Shown here one piece after another: positions 6,777-13,182 of a stretch of DNA of 17,633 nucleotides (position 1 is its first letter; the number at the start of each line of letters is the position of its first letter). The translations under genes and the position numbers were made by a program. Source of the stretch: Spirochaetes bacterium GWF1_49_6 (GTDB lineage: Bacteria > Spirochaetota > Brevinematia > Brevinematales > GWF1-51-8); assembly GCA_001829395.1 (NCBI GenBank), contig MIBD01000070.1, positions 1-17,633 of the forward strand, given 5' to 3'. The notes under the pieces were generated by a model, which worked only from the letters and a program-made list of their open reading frames with translations, searched no databases and had not been told where the DNA came from.

Positions 6777-8414
6777 TTACTGAATATCCATATCTTCGAT
6801 ATAAATCACATCTTTCTTTTTATTAAAATATGCAGCCATCAAATGGTTCTCCGCTGAAAAGTTAAAATCAGTGCCCCATGGGTACGGGCCATAGGTTTTA
6901 CCATTATAGTAGAAATAAGTATCCGTGTCGATTTCGGTTTTCTCAATTTTAAAAGCGAATTTTTGACTATCCGGGGAAAATTTCACATCGGAGATAAAAA
7001 ATGCCCCGGGAGTGATTTCTTTACCGTCTATCCAAAGCGCATGATCGTTAGGCTTATTATTGAATGTGAAATAAAAATGTTTGCCGTCGGGAGAAAACGC
7101 CGGCTGATCGGCATAGTAGTAAGGCCCGAAGATTTTATCGTCATACTTCATATATGCAGGTTTCTTTTGTTTTTTATCGAGAGTCCAATAGAAATAGGCG
7201 AGATGTTTTCCGTCAGGGGAAAATACGAAGTTATAGCTGGTAATGCTGTTAACAAACACCGGCCCGAAGCGTTTATCACCGTAAACGAAATAAGACTCTC
7301 CGTTTTTATGTTCCTCTATATAAACCATGCTTTTTCCATCGGGCGCGAATCCGAGACAGGAAATATAATTGAACGGGCCGGAAACTTTTCCGTTTACCCA
7401 TAAATAAAATTCTTCTTTGTAATTTTTCCTGAGAACATAAAGGAACGCTAAAGTTGAACCGTCTACGGAGAAAACGACCGATCCTACATCACTATAGGGC
7501 CCCGCGAATGAATCTTTGTATTGGACATACATACCGTCTTCACCCTTACTGACGAATGCGTACTGATGGTTCAATTTCGAAAAACGTACTTTTCCGGGAG
7601 AACCTGCAAATTTCTGTAGATCGGCCCCGTTTATTACATATCCCCCATAACCATCGGCAGTCTGATATAAATACCAGTATCCTTTGCTGTCGGGAGAAAA
7701 ATATGGAAATTCCGCAAATTTATACGGACCCGCGATTTTATCGTCAATCCGGACGTAATATCCGGGATTTTTATTCGGGAATGCATAAACGACGGCGATA
7801 TGTTTCCCGTCGGGGGAAATGGACGGTTCCACCGACGGATAGGGCCCGAGTGTCTGACCGGCATAGTGGACATAGATTTTATTATCTTTCTTGAATGCGA
7901 AAACGAACTGGGACGGATTATCCAGGGCATATTTAAAGAATTCGATTCGTTCCTGATAGGGGCCATAGGTTTTACCGTTCGCATAAACATAATGCTCCGA
8001 TCCGATACTGTATGGATACCAGTAATAATTGGTGTCCATAGCATAAGTTGGGGTTCTGACAGTGGTATATGGCCCGAAGGTTTGGTTTTCAATGCAGAGG
8101 TATAGTTCATCGTTCTTCTGATATACTATCGAGGTAATCCCCGGATAATCAATTAAAAGATTATAGCCTCTATCATACTCACCTTGGCTAATAGCCTTTA
8201 CCTCCAGCAATTCATTTGGATTGTCAAAAAAAGCATATATTTTATTCAGTTTTGTATTATCAAAATGTCCATAAAGGAGGGTAGTGTCTTTTAAAAATTT
8301 CAAGGATTGGTAAGTATAATTCCCCGGCTTAGATGGGATAGTTTTTACCACCTTCGGGAAAACAAATGCAGGCAGAATAATGGAAATAAATAACCCTAAA
8401 AGAATCCGTTTCAT
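6777..8414 (-). CDS. Secreted beta-propeller-like repeat protein, function unknown
   Basis: This 545-residue protein has a signal peptide (about 1-20, KRILLGLFISIILPAFVFP) and is otherwise a regular array of roughly eleven repeats of about 45 residues. Each repeat carries a turn of the type FSPDGK, FAPDGK or FSVDG, as in WD40-like/TolB-type propeller blades. It also has a second turn ending in GPY or a close variant (FGPYTTV, YGPYQER, LGPYPSV, AGPYKFA, AGPYSDV, SGPFNYI, FGPYYYA, YGPYPWG). No catalytic motif is seen. Start ATG 8414 follows AGGAGG. The gene is AT-richer than neighbours such as proA. It is bracketed by 246-bp direct repeats carrying relics of the flanking genes, suggesting arrival or duplication by local rearrangement. 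A ligand-binding or scaffold role outside the cytoplasm is an inference. Confidence 0.78.
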   Translation of the reverse strand: MKRILLGLFISIILPAFVFPKVVKTIPSKPGNYTYQSLKFLKDTTLLYGHFDNTKLNKIYAFFDNPNELLEVKAISQGEYDRGYNLLIDYPGITSIVYQKNDELYLCIENQTFGPYTTVRTPTYAMDTNYYWYPYSIGSEHYVYANGKTYGPYQERIEFFKYALDNPSQFVFAFKKDNKIYVHYAGQTLGPYPSVEPSISPDGKHIAVVYAFPNKNPGYYVRIDDKIAGPYKFAEFPYFSPDSKGYWYLYQTADGYGGYVINGADLQKFAGSPGKVRFSKLNHQYAFVSKGEDGMYVQYKDSFAGPYSDVGSVVFSVDGSTLAFLYVLRKNYKEEFYLWVNGKVSGPFNYISCLGFAPDGKSMVYIEEHKNGESYFVYGDKRFGPVFVNSITSYNFVFSPDGKHLAYFYWTLDKKQKKPAYMKYDDKIFGPYYYADQPAFSPDGKHFYFTFNNKPNDHALWIDGKEITPGAFFISDVKFSPDSQKFAFKIEKTEIDTDTYFYYNGKTYGPYPWGTDFNFSAENHLMAAYFNKKKDVIYIEDMDIQ

Positions 8415-8461
8415 AGAGTCCTCCTTCTTGATAGAGAAAGTTTATCACAGAAAAATTAATT

Positions 8462-8590
8462 TTTCATCTGCAAAGCAATTCCGTCAATAATTACCGGCTT
8501 CAATGATGGTCACTTCTTTATCTTCGCGCGAAGTGCGGAGGCTAAAACTAAGTATTTAGAAGTGACCATCAATGACATCAAATGGCAATA
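8462..8590 (+). pseudogene. Relic of the 3' end of the metallopeptidase gene, interrupted by an inverted-repeat element
   Basis: 8462-8508 matches 6264-6310 (the codons for HLQSSTGNNYWLQ) at roughly 80 percent. 8568-8590 matches 6531-6553 (codons for INDIKW and stop). The 220 bases between them in the intact gene are missing and replaced by the element at 8505-8570. There is no open frame. The rest of the 8415-8757 gap is the right copy of the direct repeat. Confidence 0.75.
8505..8570 (+). mobile_element. MITE-like inverted-repeat element (variant T/A)
   Basis: GATGGTCACTTCT (8505-8517) and AGAAGTGACCATC (8558-8570) are 13-bp perfect inverted repeats. Inside is a perfect 12-bp palindrome CTTCGCGCGAAG (8522-8533). 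It has no coding capacity. Its ends match those of the element at 9877-9925 (ATGG-w-CACTTC at one end, TTTAGAAGTG-w-CCAT at the other). It sits exactly where the peptidase relic has lost its middle. Confidence 0.65.
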
Positions 8591-8813
8591 ATTGCACGCG
8601 GTACACTTTGGCTGTATTTATTGTCCGTGTTTACTCCGGGCACACACTATTCTGCTCGCGCTTTCATCACGGGCTGGTGATGGATACTTGGAATTGCATT
8701 CCAGATCGGGGTTAGCCCCCGCCTGCGGTGAGGACAAGCCGTCACGCAGTGATCCGGTTACTCCTTAAACCGCATGAGCTGCCCGGCGGTGAATTCCCAT
8801 TCCGGGGTGGCGA
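8568..8813. repeat. Direct repeat, right copy (246 bp)
   Basis: Second copy of 6531-6776. In this copy the right part is the true 3' end of the intact DUF4846 gene, while the left part is the relic peptidase end. Together the two copies bracket the propeller gene as a 2037-bp unit. Confidence 0.92.
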
Positions 8814-9741
8814 GCTTATCTCCGAATTCGGCGGGGTACCACGGCAGGCCGCCGTACGCGCCCGACGGGTTCTTCAGGACATGTATATCCTGCGCGGGCA
8901 TATAGCTCTGCGCCAGCATGAAGATGACCTGCCCGGCGGCGTTCTTCGCCGTATCGACTACAATAATCGTATGCCCCGGCGAGCCGGCTTTGATGAACAA
9001 GTCGCCGACTTGTATATCGGCGGGGTTCTCTACGGGGACGAGCATCCGTTTTAACGATATGGTGCTCGCGTAATTGAAGACTTTTATCATATAGGTCTTG
9101 AACGATTGATATCCTTTCCCGGCGGCCGACGAGGCGACCCATTTGACGTCATTCCCCGCTTCCTTGATGCCGTAACCGCTCATCCATTTCAAGTATTGCG
9201 CATCGAAACCGCTCACGAAGTAAAAGTGGATTTTCGAGAATTGTTCCTTTGAATAATGATACTCCGCCTTCAGCCGCATCACCGCATCGGCGCACTGTTG
9301 TAAATCCTGGTATCCCACATCTATATCGATGACCGCGTAATGCGCGTTCTGATTCCCTTTTAGCTTGCCGTTATAGAGGTAGACCTGCGAGCCTTGAGGC
9401 TTGAGCGGGAGGTAACGCAGCCATTCCGCGAACGAGCCGGGTTCGACCGGAACCCGTTGGTAGTCCGCGGGTAACTGGATATCCGTGACACGGTAACCGA
9501 CGGTCTTATCCGCGGGCATCCATGTATATACCGGGAATCCCCCGGCTTTCGGCGCAGGAGCCGTATTTTCAGCCGCCGGGGACGGCATCAGTTCGGGCAT
9601 CCGCTCGTCAACAATCGTGCCCGGCCCGGTATTCCCGGTGCATGACGGGACTGTCGCGACAGAAATCCCAACTATCGCGCCTACACCCATAAGAACAAAA
9701 ACTACCAGCAATACGTATTTTTGCATAAACCCCTCGTTCAT
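8758..9741 (-). CDS. DUF4846-family exported protein
   Basis: This 327-residue protein belongs to the DUF4846 group, judged from VGDLFIKAGSPGHTIIVVD and the following MLAQSYMPAQDIHVLKNP, which I recognise as its conserved core. Residues 6-28 form an N-terminal hydrophobic anchor or signal peptide. A Pro/Ala-rich linker follows (about 48-70), then the globular domain. The PGHTIIVVD strand resembles the histidine strand of NlpC/P60-like folds, but I see no convincing paired cysteine, so enzymatic activity is not claimed. Two starts are possible: ATG 9741 behind GGGGG and ATG 9726 behind GAGGGG. The former is listed; it would add five residues before the hydrophobic segment. Its promoter overlaps that of the divergent LuxR-type gene. 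Its last codons are duplicated at 6721-6776. Confidence 0.8.
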   Translation of the reverse strand: MNEGFMQKYVLLVVFVLMGVGAIVGISVATVPSCTGNTGPGTIVDERMPELMPSPAAENTAPAPKAGGFPVYTWMPADKTVGYRVTDIQLPADYQRVPVEPGSFAEWLRYLPLKPQGSQVYLYNGKLKGNQNAHYAVIDIDVGYQDLQQCADAVMRLKAEYHYSKEQFSKIHFYFVSGFDAQYLKWMSGYGIKEAGNDVKWVASSAAGKGYQSFKTYMIKVFNYASTISLKRMLVPVENPADIQVGDLFIKAGSPGHTIIVVDTAKNAAGQVIFMLAQSYMPAQDIHVLKNPSGAYGGLPWYPAEFGDKLATPEWEFTAGQLMRFKE

Positions 9742-9817
9742 TTTTCCCCCTGTATTCCGGAAATTCCTTAATTCCGTAAAAAACTACCCCGATAATTTCG
9801 CTCGTGCTATAAGGGCG

Positions 9818-9846
9818 ATTCTAAAAACTATTGACATTGATAACAA
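9818..9846 (-). promoter_or_regulatory. Possible promoter of the DUF4846 gene
   Basis: On the minus strand, TTGTTA (9846-9841), 17 bp and TAGAAT (9823-9818). It overlaps the stronger plus-strand promoter at 9831-9859, so the two cannot be occupied at once. Confidence 0.5.
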
Positions 9847-9850
9847 TAGT
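9827..9850. promoter_or_regulatory. Dyad over the divergent promoters
   Basis: ACTATTG (9827-9833) and CAATAGT (9844-9850) are perfect 7-bp inverted repeats separated by 10 bp. They cover the -35 region of the plus promoter and the -35/spacer of the minus promoter. The position is suitable for a shared regulator such as the adjacent LuxR-type protein, which is inferred, not shown. Confidence 0.4.
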
Positions 9851-9859
9851 CTGTATAAT
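9831..9859 (+). promoter_or_regulatory. Full-consensus promoter ahead of the LuxR-type gene
   Basis: TTGACA (9831-9836), exactly 17 bp, TATAAT (9854-9859). The predicted transcript start near 9866 gives a leader of almost 90 bases before the ATG at 9954, and that leader contains a terminator. Confidence 0.88.
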
Positions 9860-9876
9860 TCTTTATAATATGCCCA

Positions 9877-9925
9877 ATGGACACTTCCTTGCCGCCTTGA
9901 AAAGGCGGTTTTTAGAAGTGTCCAT
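9877..9925 (+). mobile_element. Inverted-repeat element in the LuxR-gene leader (variant A/T), enclosing a terminator
   Basis: ATGGACACTTC (9877-9887) and GAAGTGTCCAT (9915-9925) are 11-bp perfect inverted repeats. They enclose a second, GC-rich hairpin followed by five T. The termini match those of 8505-8570, with the variable base changed together on both arms. Confidence 0.65.
9892..9913 (+). terminator. Rho-independent terminator in the leader
   Basis: CCGCCTT (9892-9898), loop GAA, AAGGCGG (9902-9908), then TTTTT (9909-9913). It lies about 30-50 bases after the predicted transcription start and 41 bases before the regulator's ATG, so it should cut the transcript unless it is bypassed or an alternative structure forms. 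The outer inverted repeat could compete or stack with it. Confidence 0.7.
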
Positions 9926-9953
9926 AATAATCATTATCGCAGAAGGAAACCGG

Positions 9954-10856
9954 ATGATTGAAATCTCGTTCTGGGTATTTCTCGGTTCATTGCTCGCCGG
10001 GTTTGCCTCCATGCTCCTGAGCTTATTTATCTATCTTAAGTATCGAAAGATAGCGATAATATTTTATATTTTCTTCTTAATTTCTTTATTCTGCATCATT
10101 TTATTCTTCTTTTTCTACCTTTTCGGAGGGATTGCGACAGCGGACGGGGTAATGAGGGGCGATAAATCGTTGGAAATCCTCCAATTCGCGGGGTCGTACG
10201 GATTTATCGCGGTCGCCCCGTACTTCTACCATTATATCCTCGGGTTGCGCCTCTCCCGTGTGAAAATCATTGTAACAATATGTATCGATATCGTCTTGCT
10301 CGCCTGCTCGGTGATTTTCTATCTCACACGTATCCCGGAGATAGGGTATTTCGTGCTTATCCCCGCGCTTGCGGTCAGTATCCTGTACGGGCTAATCCTG
10401 ATCCTGCGGAATCTTCCGTCTATCGCGGATAAACGGCTGTCCCGCGCGCTGAAAACATTCCTCTGGGTGAGCGCGGGGTTCTTTCCCCTCATCCTTCTCG
10501 ATATGCTCGATACCCGGTTATTCGGTGTGGTTCTGTTTCCGGGCGGGTTTTTCGCGCTCCCGCTGTACTACCTCGTACTGAATATTCTCAGCATCGTCTT
10601 TACGATGGTCTACTTTAACAGGCCGGCCTATCTCCGGGGCGGGCAGCTTACCCCGTTCTTCACGGGCGAGTACGGGATTACCGCCCGCGAGGGAGAAATT
10701 ATCCTGCGGCTTATCGACGGCGCGAGCAACCGCGAGATTGGCGAGAAGCTCTTCATATCCTACAAGACAGTGGAAAACCATATCTACAATATTTATCAAA
10801 AGACCGGCGTCAAGAACCGTATCGAACTTTTCAATCTCATCCTCTCGAACCGCTAA
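9954..10856 (+). CDS. Membrane-anchored LuxR-family transcriptional regulator
   Basis: This is a 300-residue protein. About 230 residues form seven hydrophobic segments (starting near residues 5, 33, 75, 102, 130, 162 and 194 by eye). A LuxR/GerE helix-turn-helix follows (about 242-300): GITAREGEIILRLIDGAS, NREIGEKLFISYKTVENHI and YNIYQKTGVKNRIEL. The N-terminal part would sense a membrane or external signal and the C-terminal part bind DNA at the inner face of the membrane. ATG 9954 with AAGGAAA upstream is chosen; the frame is open back to the promoter, but those upstream codons read through the terminator element and are not credible protein. The gene lies between the divergent DUF4846 gene and the flavodoxin operon, either of which may be a target. 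Confidence 0.85.
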   Translation: MIEISFWVFLGSLLAGFASMLLSLFIYLKYRKIAIIFYIFFLISLFCIILFFFFYLFGGIATADGVMRGDKSLEILQFAGSYGFIAVAPYFYHYILGLRLSRVKIIVTICIDIVLLACSVIFYLTRIPEIGYFVLIPALAVSILYGLILILRNLPSIADKRLSRALKTFLWVSAGFFPLILLDMLDTRLFGVVLFPGGFFALPLYYLVLNILSIVFTMVYFNRPAYLRGGQLTPFFTGEYGITAREGEIILRLIDGASNREIGEKLFISYKTVENHIYNIYQKTGVKNRIELFNLILSNR

Positions 10857-10859
10857 ATG

Positions 10860-10905
10860 AGGGGAATCCCCTATACCTTTTCCCGTAAATTGAGGGGAAA
10901 TCCCT
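10860..10905 (+). promoter_or_regulatory. Twin palindromes upstream of the flavodoxin promoter
   Basis: AGGGGAATCCCCT (10860-10872) is a perfect odd-centred palindrome. AGGGGAAATCCCT (10893-10905) is a near copy. Their centres are 33 bp apart, about three helical turns, and the second ends immediately before the -35 box. This looks like a pair of operator sites. The first could also act as a weak transcription stop after the LuxR-type gene. Confidence 0.6.
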
Positions 10906-10906
10906 A

Positions 10907-10935
10907 TTGTGAACCGTCTGTCCGCGCCATATAAT
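10907..10935 (+). promoter_or_regulatory. Promoter of the flavodoxin-polyferredoxin operon
   Basis: TTGTGA (10907-10912), 17 bp, perfect TATAAT (10930-10935), 28 bases before the flavodoxin ATG with GAAGGAG as ribosome site. Confidence 0.72.
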
Positions 10936-10963
10936 AGACGTATCATTCGATGAAGGAGCGGCT

Positions 10964-11443
10964 ATGAAAGTTCTGGTAGTTTATTACAGTTATGACGGGA
11001 ATACGCGGTTTATCGCCGAGACGATCGCGAACGAGCTCGACGCGGATATCTGCGGAATCCATCCCGTGAAGGAGATGAAATCGAAGGGGTTTTTCAAGTA
11101 CATGTGGGGCGGGGCGATGGTCGCGATGAAGCAAAAACCCGCGCTTCTGCCGTTCGATAAAAATCCCGCGGATTACGATCTGGTTATCATCGGCACCCCG
11201 GTGTGGAATTCGTCGATGACCCCGCCGGTACGGTCGTTCCTCGATAAATACGGGAGCGGTATCAAAAGCGCGGCGCTGTTCTGCTGTTACTCCGGCGGGA
11301 TGAAGAATACATTCGCGGAGATGAGGGGGATACTGAGGGAGTGCGGGATTGCAGGGGAAATGGGCTTCCTCGACCCGCTCGAATCCAGCGAACCTGAATC
11401 GGCGGTTCTTGCCCGTAAATGGGCGAATTCGATAATGCAATAG
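10964..11443 (+). CDS. Flavodoxin-family protein
   Basis: This 159-residue FMN-binding electron carrier has the flavodoxin phosphate loop near the N-terminus (VVYYSYDGNTRFIAETIA, residues 5-22). The second FMN loop is IIGTPVWNSSMTPPVRSFL and the third is FCCYSGGMKNTFAEM. Size is typical of short-chain flavodoxins and the group resembles flavodoxin/NAD(P)H-oxidoreductase-like proteins of anaerobes. It is first in a plus-strand operon; the next gene starts 10 bases after its stop. With a polyferredoxin at the end of the operon, membrane-linked low-potential electron transfer is the likely setting. The redox partner is not evident. Confidence 0.88.
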   Translation: MKVLVVYYSYDGNTRFIAETIANELDADICGIHPVKEMKSKGFFKYMWGGAMVAMKQKPALLPFDKNPADYDLVIIGTPVWNSSMTPPVRSFLDKYGSGIKSAALFCCYSGGMKNTFAEMRGILRECGIAGEMGFLDPLESSEPESAVLARKWANSIMQ

Positions 11444-11453
11444 GGAGAAAGTT

Positions 11454-12428
11454 ATGAAAAAATATGGTGGAAGTATTGCGTTGTTTGTCCTGCTTGTAGC
11501 CGCATGCGCCCCCGGGCAGAGTTGGAACGAGTTTAGGCTGGTTCCGGCGACCGTGGATGAAAACCCATTATTACCATCGGTAACGATACATGTTGCCGGA
11601 TATGACCGAAAAGTTCATTTTCTAACATTTGGAAATCCTTCGCTGCCGCCTCTTTTTATCCTGCACGGATCGTTATCCGATATGCGGCCTTATCTACCGC
11701 TTACAGTCCTGTCGAATGAGTACTACTGCGTGATGTGGGATTTACGCGGGAACGGCTTATCGGAACGTGTGGGAAAAAGCGAACTGTCGTATGCGTCGAT
11801 GGTGGAGGAGATTAAAGCGATGAAGGAATTGTTCGCGCCGACGAACCAGATCGCGATTATGGGACATTCCTGGAGCGCCGTTTTTGTGGCGATGTATGTA
11901 GGGAAGTATCATGCCGATGTTTCACAGGCGATTCTAATGGAACCGATTGGATTGCAGTCCGATCCGATGAACGATATGGAGAGTGTACTCAACCTGGCAA
12001 CCTCCGCGTATCTCGATATGTCTTATTCGAGCGATATCCTTTCGCCCTCCACCCACGAACTCCTCGATTTCAAGATGCTGGCGATGATAAAAAGCGCTGT
12101 CAGGAACTTTTTTGTCGACAAGAACAATCTGCCTCCGTGGCCGGTATGGCGTGTAGGAGGACTGGCGTTGATTGTCTGGGAAACGGAATGTCTTTCCGGG
12201 GGTAAATTCTCCTACGATTTTACCTCCGGGTTGGATACGTTCCCGGGCAGTGTCCTGCTGATCGGTTCCGACCACAGTCCGATCGGGTACGATTTCCAGC
12301 TTAAATACAATAAGACCTTCTTCTCCAACGCGAATGTATTAGTGATCCCGAACTCCGGTCACAGGATCGTTACCGAGAATTTCCAGGCGTTATACGAGGG
12401 GTTGACTAATTTTCTTATTGAATTTTAG
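11454..12428 (+). CDS. Alpha/beta-hydrolase-fold lipoprotein
   Basis: This 324-residue protein has an N-terminal lipoprotein signal peptide (FVLLVAACAPG, with Cys18 as the candidate lipidated residue). An alpha/beta-hydrolase domain follows. Oxyanion strand: LFILHGSLSDM. Nucleophile elbow: MGHSWSAV, with Ser139 in place within a G-x-S-x-S variant of the usual G-x-S-x-G. Acid: Asp273 in IGSDHSP. Histidine: His303 in PNSGHRIV. The fold also shows WDLRGNGLSER as in many proline iminopeptidase/haloperoxidase-like members. It should sit on a membrane facing the periplasm or outside. Substrate unknown. Start ATG 11454 has GGGAGAAAG, 10 bases after the flavodoxin stop. Confidence 0.85.
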   Translation: MKKYGGSIALFVLLVAACAPGQSWNEFRLVPATVDENPLLPSVTIHVAGYDRKVHFLTFGNPSLPPLFILHGSLSDMRPYLPLTVLSNEYYCVMWDLRGNGLSERVGKSELSYASMVEEIKAMKELFAPTNQIAIMGHSWSAVFVAMYVGKYHADVSQAILMEPIGLQSDPMNDMESVLNLATSAYLDMSYSSDILSPSTHELLDFKMLAMIKSAVRNFFVDKNNLPPWPVWRVGGLALIVWETECLSGGKFSYDFTSGLDTFPGSVLLIGSDHSPIGYDFQLKYNKTFFSNANVLVIPNSGHRIVTENFQALYEGLTNFLIEF

Positions 12429-12438
12429 GAGTGCTGCC

Positions 12439-13158
12439 ATGAAAAGATTAATAATATATAGTATAGTTTCCATACTAAGCGGTGCAACCATAACGTATGC
12501 CGGGGAACAGTCGCCCGAAGGGCATCTGCACCGGATGGAAACAGGGTTTAACGCGTATTCGATGTTCGCGCTATTCCATGGTTACTCGTATACGCTAGAT
12601 TTTGGCGGGAACGGGAGTCTTTCACTGAAGGCAGTGATCGAATTCCCCCCGATGCTCTGGCTGTCGAAGGGTTCGGTCACCGCATTGCGGATTAAAACAG
12701 GAGCGGAATACAGCCTACGCTTCCCGGCGGTATGGGAGGCGGGTATTGGGCTTTTCCAGGAATGCCTGTTTCAGAGCCAGGTTCTCGGCAACTTCCAGAC
12801 TGTAGGGCTGGATGGAAGAGTTTATTTCGGGGCGATCCTTGACTCCGTCAGTTTCGGGGTTTTCGGGGATATCCAAAGTTCGCTGTGGACTTTTGTCCAG
12901 CTTTCGGAGTTCTCGCTCGATGCGTTCGAGGAGCAGTATACCGGGAGCGGTGCAAGCCCGGCTTCGGGGGTAGTAACATCAACCGCGTTCAATATCACGG
13001 CCGGGGTATACGGGTATTTCGGCGTGGGCGGGAACACTGTATTAAAGACAGAGCTAGGTCTTAAGTATACGCCGTCGGAATACGTCGGTTTCGGCGGAGG
13101 TATGATGTTCGGTTTACTTCCGTTCCATTTGTCCGTATCGATCTCATACGGTTTATAA
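12439..13158 (+). CDS. Probable outer-membrane beta-barrel protein
   Basis: This 239-residue protein has a signal peptide (about 1-22, ending TYAGEQ). Glycine- and aromatic-rich alternating strands follow, for example YTLDFGGNGSLSLKAVIEF, YFGVGGNTVLKTELGLKYT and GFGGGMMFGLLPFHLSVSISYGL at the C-terminus. That pattern is usual for small outer-membrane barrels, but no family was recognised. ATG 12439 with TAGGAG is preferred over an in-frame ATG 12418 that overlaps the hydrolase stop. The gap to the hydrolase gene is 10 bases. It is third in the flavodoxin operon, an unexpected partner for electron carriers. Confidence 0.68.
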   Translation: MKRLIIYSIVSILSGATITYAGEQSPEGHLHRMETGFNAYSMFALFHGYSYTLDFGGNGSLSLKAVIEFPPMLWLSKGSVTALRIKTGAEYSLRFPAVWEAGIGLFQECLFQSQVLGNFQTVGLDGRVYFGAILDSVSFGVFGDIQSSLWTFVQLSEFSLDAFEEQYTGSGASPASGVVTSTAFNITAGVYGYFGVGGNTVLKTELGLKYTPSEYVGFGGGMMFGLLPFHLSVSISYGL

Positions 13159-13182
13159 TTCGATAAAATTGAGGAGATATTT

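Noticed and set aside
8415..8490. Promoter for the propeller gene on the minus strand
   Set aside because: TTGACG is present at a plausible distance but the only -10 at 17 bp is AAAAAT, so I could not support a specific site.
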